This document shows, one piece after another, positions 42,912 through 51,685 of a stretch of DNA of 64,000 bases. This DNA comes from JASHPR01 sp963749145 (GTDB lineage Bacteria > Actinomycetota > Actinomycetes > Streptosporangiales > Streptosporangiaceae). The DNA is taken from the NCBI GenBank assembly GCA_963749145.1, contig CAVVLN010000001.1, forward strand, positions 62,001-126,000. Reading direction: 5' to 3'. Positions within the stretch are counted from its first letter, which is position 1; each line of letters starts with the position of its first letter. A program made the translations under genes and the position numbers. The notes beneath the pieces are model-generated. The model worked only from the letters and a program-made list of their open reading frames with translations. It was not told the origin of the DNA and searched no databases.

Positions 42912-44540
42912 ATGACAGTCGCGGGACGGCAGGCCGGCCACGCTGGCGCGCCGGGCCCCGCGCGGCGGCACTGGGGCCCGCACGCCGCCACCGCCGTCGT
43001 CCTCGTGGTCGGGCTGGGCATCACGATCGCGCTGGCCGTGATCACCGCGAAGGGGCACAACCGGACCAACGTCAAGCTCCTGGCCCTGCAGACGCGCCTG
43101 ATCAGCGGCGCCATCGCGGCCTCGGACCCGCTGTACGTCGAGGACCACCTCGGCAACGCGGCCCGGCTGGCGGCGGCGACCAACGGTGACGTCGCGCCGT
43201 TCCGGCAGGGCCTGAGCGGCTCGGTCGGCGCGAAGGAACCGTTCGCCACGGCCTCGCTGTGGCGCGTGGACGGCGGCCAGTCCCGGCTGCTGGCCGAGGT
43301 GGGCGCGGAGCCGCTGCTGGCGCCCGGGTCGGCCGCGGCGGCGGCGCTGGTGCGCCGGGCCGCGGCGAGCACCACGTTCGTGGTAACCAAGCTGGCTTCC
43401 GGCCGCGGCGCGAGCCTCGGCTATGCCACGGCCGCCCGCGGGACCGGGGCCAGCTACGTCGCCTACGCCGAGGAACCGCTGCCGCGCAGCCAGACCACCC
43501 AGCCGGCCAGCTCGCCGCTCGCCGACCTCAACCTCGCCGTCTACCTCGGGGGGTCGCAGACGAGCGCGGCGCTGCTGTACGCGGACTCCGCGGCCCCGCT
43601 GCCGCTGCGCGGGACCACCTACACCACGCGGATCCCGTTCGGGGACATGGTGCTGACGCTCACGGCGTCGGCCCGCACGTCCCTGACCGGCAGCCTCGGC
43701 GTGGTCCTGCCCTGGTCGATCGCCATCGGCGGCACGCTGCTCACGCTGCTGGCCGCGCTGCTGACCGAGCGTCTCGTCCGCGGGCGCAAGAGCGCCGAGC
43801 GGCTCACCACCGAGGTGGGCCGTCTGTATTTCGAGCAGCGCTCGGTCGCCGAGATCCTGCAGAACGCCCTGCTGCCGCAGCAGGTGCCGGCCGTCCCCGG
43901 CATGCAGATCGCCGTCCGGTACCTGCCCGGGGCCAGCGGCGCCGATATCGGCGGCGACTGGTATGACGTCGTCCCGCTGACCGACGGGCGGTTCGTGTTC
44001 GTGGTCGGCGACGTGTCGGGGCGGGGGGTGCGGGCCGCCGCGGCCATGGCGTCGCTGCACTATGCGAGCCGCGCCTACGCGCTCGAGGGCCATCCGCCGA
44101 CGGTGATCCTTGACCGTCTCGCGCGGATGATGGACCTCGAGCGGGACGGCCACTTCGCCACCGTGCTGTGCGGGCTCGTCGACGTCGGGATGCACGAGGT
44201 CATCCTGGCCAATGCCGGGCACCTGCCGCCGGTGCTGTGCGGCGAGGCGGGGGCCAGCCTGGTCGCGGCGAAGCCGGGCTCGCCGATCGGGATCCCGAGC
44301 CTGGTCCCGTTCCGGCCGGCCATGGTCACCACCGGCGCCGGGGGCACGCTCATCGCCTATACCGACGGCCTGGTGGAGCGCCGCGGCGAGACCCTGGACG
44401 TCGGCATGAAACGACTCCAGGAAGTGGCCACCCGCAGTAGTTCCTCGCTCGAGGACCTGCTCAGTAACATCGTCTCCGAACTCACCGGTAATTCGCCGAC
44501 CGATGATATTGCGTTGATTGGGCTAAGATGGCTGAACTAG
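42912..44540 (+). CDS. Membrane-bound PP2C-type (SpoIIE-like) phosphatase
   Basis: 542 residues: membrane segments at about residues 25-45 and 255-280 enclose an extracellular sensor domain, followed by a coiled linker and a PP2C/SpoIIE domain with DIGGDWYDVVPLTDGRFVFV, VVGDVSGRGVRAAAAMA and the C-terminal TDDIALIG. It should dephosphorylate a STAS-domain anti-anti-sigma factor. It overlaps exactly such a gene by 13 bases. Confidence 0.92.
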   Translation: MTVAGRQAGHAGAPGPARRHWGPHAATAVVLVVGLGITIALAVITAKGHNRTNVKLLALQTRLISGAIAASDPLYVEDHLGNAARLAAATNGDVAPFRQGLSGSVGAKEPFATASLWRVDGGQSRLLAEVGAEPLLAPGSAAAAALVRRAAASTTFVVTKLASGRGASLGYATAARGTGASYVAYAEEPLPRSQTTQPASSPLADLNLAVYLGGSQTSAALLYADSAAPLPLRGTTYTTRIPFGDMVLTLTASARTSLTGSLGVVLPWSIAIGGTLLTLLAALLTERLVRGRKSAERLTTEVGRLYFEQRSVAEILQNALLPQQVPAVPGMQIAVRYLPGASGADIGGDWYDVVPLTDGRFVFVVGDVSGRGVRAAAAMASLHYASRAYALEGHPPTVILDRLARMMDLERDGHFATVLCGLVDVGMHEVILANAGHLPPVLCGEAGASLVAAKPGSPIGIPSLVPFRPAMVTTGAGGTLIAYTDGLVERRGETLDVGMKRLQEVATRSSSSLEDLLSNIVSELTGNSPTDDIALIGLRWLN

Positions 44541-44854
44541 ATCCCGCTAACGAGGCTTACTGCGTGGTGGGAGTGTCAAAAGAAAACGGCACGCCGGTCA
44601 TCCGCCTGTCGGGCGAGCTTGACATGGTGAGCGTCGAGAACGTCCGGTCGGCCGTGGAGGACGCGCTGGCCGGCGAGAGCGAACGGCTGGTCTTCGATGT
44701 CAGCGAACTGGAGTTCATGGACAGCTCGGGCATCGCGCTGCTGGTGTCGGCCACCCGGAAGGCCCGGAAGGTCGAAGTCCGCAACCCCGTCCCCATCGTC
44801 CGGCGGCTCATCGAGCTGACCGGGCTCACCGAGATTCTGCTCATGGTTCCGTGA
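44528..44854 (+). CDS. STAS domain anti-sigma factor antagonist
   Basis: 108 residues. The phosphorylatable serine lies in LEFMDSSGIALLVSATR. N-terminal strand GTPVIRLSGELDMVSVENVR is typical of SpoIIAA/RsbV. It overlaps both neighbours (phosphatase and kinase), so the three are made in fixed ratio. The sigma factor controlled is not encoded here. Confidence 0.92.
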   Translation: MAELDPANEAYCVVGVSKENGTPVIRLSGELDMVSVENVRSAVEDALAGESERLVFDVSELEFMDSSGIALLVSATRKARKVEVRNPVPIVRRLIELTGLTEILLMVP

Positions 44855-45294
44855 TTACCGGCCGCAGTTTCGCTCCGGACGTGGCGTCCATACGCGCGGC
44901 ACGCCGTTTCGTCCTGGATGCGGTCGGCGATGCGGCATCGGAGCAGCGCGATGCCATATCGGTGATGGTGTCCGAGCTGGCCATGAACGCGGTGCAGTAC
45001 GCGCACACGACATTCGACGTGAGAATGGAGCTCACCGGCGAGAGCCTGCGGGTGGAGGTCACCGACTCCGGCGGTGGCATTCCCGAGATCCAGCCGCTCC
45101 CGCCCGCCAGCAGCCCGCACGGCCGTGGCCTGTTCATCGTGGCCCGGCTTTCCGATGAGTGGGGGATCATCCCCGCGGCGGGCGGCGCGCAGAAGGGCGT
45201 GTGGTTCCGGGTCGCCGTGCGGGGCGGGCCGGGGCCGGCCCCGCCCCGGGCGCCGGGCACGCTCAGGGCATGCGCTCGTAGGCCGGGATCGTGA
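44851..45294 (+). CDS. Anti-sigma factor, GHKL serine kinase (RsbW-like)
   Basis: 147 residues with N-box MVSELAMNAVQYAHTTFD and VEVTDSGGGIPEIQ plus HGRGLFIVARLSDEWG. It probably phosphorylates the STAS protein and binds a sigma factor. GTG 44851 overlaps the STAS stop as GTGA. Its C-terminal 11 codons overlap the 3' end of aceB on the other strand, so the two mRNAs are complementary over 32 bases. Confidence 0.9.
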   Translation: MITGRSFAPDVASIRAARRFVLDAVGDAASEQRDAISVMVSELAMNAVQYAHTTFDVRMELTGESLRVEVTDSGGGIPEIQPLPPASSPHGRGLFIVARLSDEWGIIPAAGGAQKGVWFRVAVRGGPGPAPPRAPGTLRACARRPGS

Positions 45295-46867
45295 GGAACT
45301 CGGCGTAGTCGTCGGCCAGCGCGACCTCCGTGAACAGCGCCACGGCCTGGTCGAACCGGTCGGCGTCGAAGGCCGGGCCGTACTGCTCGCGGATCAGGCC
45401 GAGTTCCTCCCCGATGAGCCGCTCGACGAGCGCCCTGGTCACGCGCTGGCCCTCGGCCAGGGTCACGTCGTTGTGCAGCCACTGCCAGACCTGGGACCGG
45501 GAGATCTCCGCGGTGGCCGCGTCCTCCATCAGGTTGAAGATCGCCACCGCCCCGGTGCCCGCCAGCCAGTTGGCCAGGTACTGCAGGCCGACGCTGATGT
45601 TGTTGCGCAGCCCGGCCTCGGTGATGCCGCCCGGGGTCTTCGCGATGGAAAGCAGGTCCGCCGCGCTGACCCCGACGTCGTCGCGCTGCTTGGCGAGCTG
45701 GTTGGGCCGGGCGCCGAGCACGCCGTCGAACACTTCCTGGCAGACCGGCACCAGGTCGGGATGCGCGACCCAGGACCCGTCGAAGCCGTCGGACGACTCG
45801 CGGGCCTTGTCCTCGCGGACCTTGGCCAGCGCCTTGGCATTGACCTCCGGGTCGCGCCGGCTGGGGATGAACGCCGCCATGCCGCCCATCGCGTGCGCGC
45901 CGCGGCCGTGACACGTCTTGACCAGCAGCTCGGTGTAGGCCCGCATGAACGGCGCGGTCATCGTCACCGCGTTGCGCTCGGGCAGGACGAAGTCGCGGCC
46001 CCGGGTGCGGAACTTCTTGATGATGCTGAACAGGTAGTCCCAGCGGCCCGCGTTCAGGCCCGCGCTGTGCTCGCGCAGCTCGTAGAGGATCTCCTCCATC
46101 TCGAACGCCGCCGGGATCGTCTCGATCAGCACCGTCGCCCGGATGGTGCCCCGGGGGATGCCCAGCCGGTCCTGGGCCAGGTTGAAGGCGTCGTTCCAGA
46201 GCCGCGCCTCCCGGTGGCTTTCGATCTTGGCCAGGTAGAAGTACGGCCCCTTGCCCTTGTCGAGCTGGCGCCGGGCGCAGTGCGTGAAGTAGAGGGCGAA
46301 GTCGAACAGGCTGCCGGAGACGCGCTGGCCGTCCACGAGCACGTGCTTCTCGTCCAGGTGCCAGCCCCGCGGCCGGACCACGATCGTGGCCAGCTCGTCG
46401 TCGGGCCGGAGCGTGTAGGCCTTGCCGTCGGCGCTCGTAAAGTCGATCTTCCGGTCCAGCGCGTCCTTCAGGTTGAGCTGGCCGGTGACCATGTTCTCCC
46501 AGAGCGGGGTGTTCGCGTCCTCGAAGTCGGCGAGCCAGACCCGGGCCCCGGAGTTGAGGGCGTTGACGGTCATTTTCTGGTCGGTCGGCCCGGTGATCTC
46601 CACCCGCCGGTCGACCAGGCCCGGCGCCGGGGGCGCGACCCGCCAGGAGCGGTCCTCGCGGACCGCTCGGGTCTCCGGCAGGAAGTCCAGGGTCGCGCCC
46701 GCGCTGAGCTCGGCCTGGCGCCGGGCCCGGTCCGCGAGCAGTTCCGCGCGCCGCGGGCCGAGCTCGCGGTGCAGCGCCGCGACCAGGCCGAGCGCCTCGC
46801 TGGTCAGGATCTCGTCGTAGCGGTCACCGGCAGGCCCGGTGATCTGGACGCCCTCGGTATCGGTCAC
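45263..46867 (-). CDS. aceB: Malate synthase A
   Basis: 534 residues; condenses glyoxylate with acetyl-CoA to malate. Hallmarks: VWLADFEDANTPLWENMV, KGPYFYLAKIESHREARLWN, IRATVLIETIPAAFEMEEIL and GLNAGRWDYLFSIIKKF. Short A-form without the G-form insert. GTG 46867. Isocitrate lyase is not in the window, but glcDEF nearby makes glyoxylate from glycolate. Confidence 0.96.
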   Translation of the reverse strand: MTDTEGVQITGPAGDRYDEILTSEALGLVAALHRELGPRRAELLADRARRQAELSAGATLDFLPETRAVREDRSWRVAPPAPGLVDRRVEITGPTDQKMTVNALNSGARVWLADFEDANTPLWENMVTGQLNLKDALDRKIDFTSADGKAYTLRPDDELATIVVRPRGWHLDEKHVLVDGQRVSGSLFDFALYFTHCARRQLDKGKGPYFYLAKIESHREARLWNDAFNLAQDRLGIPRGTIRATVLIETIPAAFEMEEILYELREHSAGLNAGRWDYLFSIIKKFRTRGRDFVLPERNAVTMTAPFMRAYTELLVKTCHGRGAHAMGGMAAFIPSRRDPEVNAKALAKVREDKARESSDGFDGSWVAHPDLVPVCQEVFDGVLGARPNQLAKQRDDVGVSAADLLSIAKTPGGITEAGLRNNISVGLQYLANWLAGTGAVAIFNLMEDAATAEISRSQVWQWLHNDVTLAEGQRVTRALVERLIGEELGLIREQYGPAFDADRFDQAVALFTEVALADDYAEFLTIPAYERMP

Positions 46868-47015
46868 GTCCCGCTCCTCCCAGTCGTAGCCACCACGCCG
46901 CGGCGGGCACCGCGGCCGCCTGGCACCGCCCGGCCCCGACGCTAGCCGCCGCCCGGTGTCACGGTCAAAGGCGAGACGGAGCGTGCCGGCCCGGGCGACA
47001 TCCGCGGCGCATCGC

Positions 47016-47126
47016 GGGTCACGTCTGCGCCCCCGCGGGCGTTACAACCGATGGGTCACGTCTGCGGCCTCGCGGGCGTTACAACGGGCGGGTCACGTCT
47101 GCGGCCCCGCGGGCGTTACAACGGGT
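47016..47126. repeat. 37-bp tandem repeat, 3 copies, between aceB and hflX
   Basis: Copies start at 47016, 47053 and 47090 and share GGGTCACGTCTGCG and GCGGGCGTTACAAC. The intergenic region is 356 bases and holds nothing else recognisable. The repeats lie about 100-200 bases upstream of hflX and could be regulator sites. Confidence 0.88.
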
Positions 47127-47223
47127 GGACGAGGATTTAACCAGATGAACCCGGGTCCCGGCCGTGGGACCATCGTGACGCCCGCCGGCCGCGGCCGGCG
47201 GGCCAGCCTAGCCTTGGAGGAAG

Positions 47224-48663
47224 ATGTCCGCGCTACCGAGCCAGACCCCCGTGACGCCGGCCGGCACCGGCCCGGCCGAGCCCGACGACGCGGGACAGCT
47301 GGATCTGGAGGACCGGCACGCGCTGCGCCGGGTCGCGGGCCTGTCCACCGAGCTCCAGGACGTCACCGAGGTCGAGTACCGCGAGCTGCGGCTGGAGCGC
47401 GTGGTCCTGATGGGCGTGTGGACCGACGGCACCCTGGCCACCGCGGAGAACTCGCTGCGCGAGCTGTCCCGGCTGGCCGAGACCGCCGGATCGCAGGTGC
47501 TTGACGGCCTGATCCAGCGGCGCGGCCGGCCGGACTCGGCGACCTACGTGGGCGCGGGCAAGGCGGCCGAGCTGGCCGACCTCGTCGCGTCGACGGGCGC
47601 GGACACGGTGATCTGCGATGGCGAGCTCGCGCCGGGCCAGCTGCGCCGGCTGGAGGGCATCGTGCGGGTCAAGGTCGTCGACCGGACCGCCCTGATCCTG
47701 GACATCTTCGCCCAGCACGCCCGCAGCAAGGAAGGCAAGGCCCAGGTAGAGCTCGCGCAGCTGCAGTACCTGCTGCCCCGGCTCCGCGGCTGGGGCGAGT
47801 CGCTATCCCGCCAGGCCGGGGGCCGGGTGGCCGGAGGCGGCGGCATCGGCACCCGCGGCCCGGGCGAGACGAAGATCGAGACGGACCGCCGCCGGATCCG
47901 GGCCCGGGTGACCAAGCTGCGCCGCGAGCTGACCGAGATGTCGGCGGGCCGGCAGGTCCAGCGCGGGCAGCGGCGCCGGCGGGCGGTGCCGTCGGCCGCC
48001 ATCGCCGGGTACACCAACGCGGGGAAGTCCAGCCTGCTCAACCGGCTGACCGGGGCGCAGGTGCTGGTGGATGACTCGCTGTTCGCCACGCTCGACCCGG
48101 CGGTGCGGCGGGCCAGAACCCCGTCCGGCCTGCCGTTCACGCTGACCGACACGGTCGGGTTCGTCCGGCACCTGCCGCACCAGCTCGTCGACGCGTTCCG
48201 GTCGACGCTGGAGGAGGTGACCGAGGCGGACCTGATCCTGCACGTCGTCGACGCCTCGGACGCCGACCCGCGGGCGCAGATCGCCGCGGTCCGCGAGGTG
48301 CTCGGCCAGATCGGCGCCGGTGACCTGCCCGAGCTGGTAGTGATCAACAAGGCCGATGCGGCCGATCCGATCGAGGTGGAGGGGCTGCGGCTGGCCGAGC
48401 GGGGGTCGGTGGTGGTGTCCGCCCGCACCGGGGCCGGGATCGAGCACCTGCTGCGCGAGATCGAGCGGCTGCTGCCGCGCCGTGACCAGGAAGTCGTCGT
48501 CACCGTGCCGTACGACCGGGGCGACCTGGTCTCCCGCGCGCACCAGGAGGGCGAGGTCCTGGCGGTGCGGCACGGGCAGGACGGCACCGAGCTGACCGCG
48601 CGCGTCCCGCCCGGGCTCGCGGCCGAGCTCGAGCGGCTCGAGGCGCCCGCGGCCTCCCGCTGA
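47224..48663 (+). CDS. hflX: GTPase HflX
   Basis: 479 residues, ribosome-associated GTPase that rescues or splits stalled ribosomes. N-terminal HflX domain (SATYVGAGKAAELADLV; KVVDRTALILDIFAQHA; GIGTRGPGETKIETDRRR). G domain: G1 GYTNAGKSS, G3 DTVGFVRHLP, G4 NKAD. ATG 47224 after GGAGGAAG-like GGAGGAAG. Conserved actinobacterial position downstream of dapF, here displaced by about 14 kb of other genes. Confidence 0.95.
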   Translation: MSALPSQTPVTPAGTGPAEPDDAGQLDLEDRHALRRVAGLSTELQDVTEVEYRELRLERVVLMGVWTDGTLATAENSLRELSRLAETAGSQVLDGLIQRRGRPDSATYVGAGKAAELADLVASTGADTVICDGELAPGQLRRLEGIVRVKVVDRTALILDIFAQHARSKEGKAQVELAQLQYLLPRLRGWGESLSRQAGGRVAGGGGIGTRGPGETKIETDRRRIRARVTKLRRELTEMSAGRQVQRGQRRRRAVPSAAIAGYTNAGKSSLLNRLTGAQVLVDDSLFATLDPAVRRARTPSGLPFTLTDTVGFVRHLPHQLVDAFRSTLEEVTEADLILHVVDASDADPRAQIAAVREVLGQIGAGDLPELVVINKADAADPIEVEGLRLAERGSVVVSARTGAGIEHLLREIERLLPRRDQEVVVTVPYDRGDLVSRAHQEGEVLAVRHGQDGTELTARVPPGLAAELERLEAPAASR

Positions 48664-48682
48664 GGCATTCCCGCCGGGTCGG

Positions 48683-48702
48683 GCGCCGGCCTTGGCCGGC
48701 GC
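48683..48702 (+). terminator. Hairpin after hflX
   Basis: GCGCCGGC (48683-48690), loop CTTG, GCCGGCGC (48695-48702), 20 bases past the stop; no T tract. Confidence 0.5.
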
Positions 48703-48811
48703 GATCCGGGCGCGATCCTGGGTGCGATCCGGGTGCGATCCGGGTGCGATCCTGGCGCCATCTGGGTGCGATCCTGGCGCCGTCGGGGTGAGATCCGGGC
48801 GCCATCGGGGA
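48701..48811. repeat. 11-bp minisatellite, 10 copies
   Basis: Units of GCGATCCGGGT type with variants (GCGATCCTGGC, GCCATCTGGGT). Spacing is 11 bases except one 12-base unit. It follows the hflX hairpin directly. Confidence 0.88.
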
Positions 48812-49426
48812 GTGCAATCCTTTGCAGCCCTGCATGTCGCAATAACTACGCAATTACGCGGCGGACGTCCGAAAGCCGAATGAGCGTGAATCGGAATTCA
48901 CCCCCTTGCATTGTTGCCGCGCCCGCCGGGCGCTGGGTCAAGCCCCGGCTGGCGCGGCCGCGAGGCCGGGCCGGGCGCCTCCCGGGACCGTGACAGCAAT
49001 TGCGCCACGCAAACCGAGTGTTTCGCGCGGGAGGGCGGTGGCTGGCCACGACAGGCCGCGGGCGGAGTAGGCGGCGGACCGGCTCCGGCCTGCCAATTGG
49101 CCGGGAGGGCTGTCCGCCAGGGATGTCGGGGCAGGCCTGTCCGGTACCCGGCGATGGCCCGCTGGCCGGGCCGAAATCGGGGCCTGTCCAGTCGGGAAGT
49201 CCTTACGGGGCAACTCCCCGGAAGCACCAGACCACTCAGCGTTTCCGCTTAGCCATTTAGCCGAGGCAATCTGCGCGGGCCTCTGTACAAGGACCCTCTC
49301 GTGCAATAGCGTGACTCAACCGATATGTTGGTTGGCACATCCGCAACACTGGAATACGGGGATCTCTTCCACCCGGTGATTGCCGGTGCTGGAGCACCGG
49401 ACACGAGTCCTGGCAGGTGACCGCTC
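48812..49426. other. Region without a supported gene
   Basis: About 600 bases. Open frames exist but have no domain or credible ribosome site. AT content rises at 48830-48900 and again at 49290-49350, where the hutI promoter may lie (CAATAGCGTGACTC near 49304). Confidence 0.5.
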
Positions 49427-49483
49427 ATGGCCGACCAGATCGTCGCCCGTGACCTCTCCCTGCGGACAGGCGCCGCCGTGTGA
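49427..49483 (+). CDS. Possible 18-residue leader peptide coupled to hutI
   Basis: ATG 49427 preceded by AGGTGA; reads MADQIVARDLSLRTGAAV and stops at TGA 49481, overlapping the GTG start of hutI. No His run, so classical attenuation is unlikely; translational coupling is. Confidence 0.35.
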   Translation: MADQIVARDLSLRTGAAV

Positions 49484-50691
49484 CCGTTCGCTTGCTCACC
49501 AATATCGGCCGGTTGTGGACCGGCTCTGAGATATGGAGCAATGCGGCAATTTTGTCACAAGATGATCGTATTGCCTGGGTTGGCCCGGCATCGGAGCTTC
49601 CGGGCAGTATTCCCGGAGTCATCGAGGACATCGTCGATGTCGATCACGTCGAGAACCTCAACGGCGGGCTGGTGACGCCCGGGCTGATCGACGCCCACAC
49701 GCACCCGGTCTACGCCGGCAACCGGTACGCCGAGCTGGCTATGCGGTCCGGCGGATCGTCGTCCCGGGCGATCGCCGCCGCCGGCGGGGGGATGGCCAAC
49801 ACGGTCACGGTCACCCGGGGAACGGATCCCTGGACGCTCTGCGACCTGGTGCGGGCGCGGCTGCAGCAGTGGCTGGCGAGCGGCACGACCACGATCGAGG
49901 CCAAGACCGGCTATCACCTGACCCGGGACGGGGAACTCGCGGACATCCGCCTGCTCCGCTCGATCGAAGGCGAGAGCGGGGTGCCGCGCGTGCACGCGAC
50001 GTTCTTCGCCGCGCACGCCGTGCCGCCCGAGTACTTCGGCCGCCGTCACGACTACATCGACGCCGTCAGCAGCTGGTGCGCGGACGCCGCCGTGGCCGGG
50101 GCGGACAGCGTCGACGTGTACTGCGATGACGGCCGGTTCAGCGAGCGGGAGGCGCGCTGGGTGCTCAACGCCGGACGGGCTTCGGGACTGCTGCCCCGGC
50201 TGCACGCCTGCGGCGACTCGCGCAGCGGCGCGGCCCGGCTGGCGGCCGAGCTCGGCTGCGCGTCGGCCGACCTGCTGCACGAAGCCGACGAGAAGGATGT
50301 CACCGCGCTGGCGCGCGCGGGCGTGACCGCCGTGGCCTGCCCGGCCACGTCCCTGGAGACGGGCCGGATGCCGCCGGTGCGGGCCCTGCTGGACCAGGGC
50401 GCCCCGCTCGCCCTCGGATCTGATCACTCCCCGGGCCACGTCGGGATCACCTCGATGCCGCTCGTCATCGCGCTGGCGGTCGCGCACTTCGGCCTGAGCG
50501 TGACCGAGGCGCTGCGCGCGGCGACCGTGGGCGGGGCGCAGGCGCTGCGCACCCCCGACCGGGGCGCGATGGTGCGCGGCCGGTACGCGGACATCGTCGC
50601 CTGGGATGCCGACCACGAGGGCGCTTTCGCCTGGGCCTACGGCCTCAAGCCGCTGCGGGTCTGGCGGGGCGGCGAGCCCGTGGCCGGCTGA
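49480..50691 (+). CDS. hutI: Imidazolonepropionase
   Basis: 403 residues; hydrolyses imidazolone-5-propionate in histidine degradation. Metal-binding GLIDAHTHPVYAGNRYAEL, catalytic EAKTGYHL, HACGDSRSG and LGSDHSPGHV are visible. The usual hut neighbours (hutU, hutH) are not next to it. It sits in a core block between hflX and degV, suggesting insertion or relocation. GTG start overlapping a leader ORF. Confidence 0.9.
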   Translation: MTVRLLTNIGRLWTGSEIWSNAAILSQDDRIAWVGPASELPGSIPGVIEDIVDVDHVENLNGGLVTPGLIDAHTHPVYAGNRYAELAMRSGGSSSRAIAAAGGGMANTVTVTRGTDPWTLCDLVRARLQQWLASGTTTIEAKTGYHLTRDGELADIRLLRSIEGESGVPRVHATFFAAHAVPPEYFGRRHDYIDAVSSWCADAAVAGADSVDVYCDDGRFSEREARWVLNAGRASGLLPRLHACGDSRSGAARLAAELGCASADLLHEADEKDVTALARAGVTAVACPATSLETGRMPPVRALLDQGAPLALGSDHSPGHVGITSMPLVIALAVAHFGLSVTEALRAATVGGAQALRTPDRGAMVRGRYADIVAWDADHEGAFAWAYGLKPLRVWRGGEPVAG

Positions 50692-50716
50692 GACCGGTCG
50701 CGGCGCCCACCCGGCC

Positions 50717-51592
50717 ATGGCCGCAGCGGTCGCGGTGGTGACCGATTCCACGGCCTGCCTTCCTCCCGGCCTGTCGGCACGTTACGGGATCCGGGTTGTG
50801 CCGCTGCGCGTCGTAGCCGGGGGCCAGGCGGCCGATGACGGGCCATCCGCGCTGTCCGGCGCCCTCGCCGCGGAGCTAGGCCGCGGGGCGCGCCTGTCCA
50901 CGGCCAGCCCGGCGCCCGAGCGGTTCGCCGCCGCGTACGCCGCGGCCGCGAGCGCGGGCGCCGGGGCGGTGGTCTCCGTTCACCTGTCCGCGGGCCTGTC
51001 CGGCACTGTGAACTCGGCCACGCTGGCGGCGGGCCGGGCACCGGTCCCGGTCCGGGTCGTGGACTCGCGTTCGCTCGGGATGGGCCTCGGCATCGCCGTG
51101 CTGACCGCTGCCGAGGCGGCTGAGGCGGGCGGTGACGCTGACGACGTGGCCGCTGCGGCCTTCGCCCGGTCGGCCGGGCTGCGCTCGTTCTTCGTGCTCG
51201 ACTCGCTGGACCGGCTGAGCGCCGGGGGTCGGCTTGATCCCGGCGCCGCGCCGCCGGGCGCCGGGCTGACGGGCGCCGGGTTGACGGGCGCCGGGCTGAC
51301 CGCCCGGCCGCTGCTGCATCTCGCGGGCGGCCGGGTGGAGGTGCTGGAGAAGCTCCGGACGCCGTCGGCGGCGGTGCGCCGCCTGGAGGAAGTGGCCGCA
51401 GAGTTCGCGGCGGGCAAGCGGGTCGACCTGGCCGTCCAGTACCTGGGCCCGGCCGGCCCTGGCGCGGCTCTCGCCGAGCGCCTCGAGCGGCTCATTCCCG
51501 GCGCGCGCCGCCGGTACCTGGCCGCGGTCGGCCCGGTCATCCAGGCGCACACCGGGGCCGGCATGCTCGGCGTCGTCGTCGCTCCGTACTGA
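50717..51592 (+). CDS. DegV family fatty acid-binding protein
   Basis: 291 residues. N-terminus AAAVAVVTDSTACLPPGLSA, then VVSVHLSAGLSGTVNSATLA and VRVVDSRSLGMGLGIAVLTA, all standard for DegV/FakB-type proteins that present fatty acids to a kinase. A GAGLT triple repeat (bases about 51259-51303) lies just before the lid region. In related genomes degV is followed by comEA and comEC; here holA follows at once. Confidence 0.88.
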   Translation: MAAAVAVVTDSTACLPPGLSARYGIRVVPLRVVAGGQAADDGPSALSGALAAELGRGARLSTASPAPERFAAAYAAAASAGAGAVVSVHLSAGLSGTVNSATLAAGRAPVPVRVVDSRSLGMGLGIAVLTAAEAAEAGGDADDVAAAAFARSAGLRSFFVLDSLDRLSAGGRLDPGAAPPGAGLTGAGLTGAGLTARPLLHLAGGRVEVLEKLRTPSAAVRRLEEVAAEFAAGKRVDLAVQYLGPAGPGAALAERLERLIPGARRRYLAAVGPVIQAHTGAGMLGVVVAPY

Positions 51593-51685
51593 GGCGTGGC
51601 CCCCCGATCCGCGCAAGCCGCCGTTCCGCCCGTGTTCCCACCAGCCGACGACGGCGCACCGCCGGTTTCGTGGCATGCTGCAGGC

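Noticed and set aside
47016..47126. CRISPR-like array of direct repeats
   Set aside because: Units are contiguous without unique spacers and there are no cas genes; same for the other arrays.
47544..48842. 432-codon minus strand frame with RIAPGSHPD-like repeats
   Set aside because: Antisense of hflX; repeats come from the 11-bp minisatellite.
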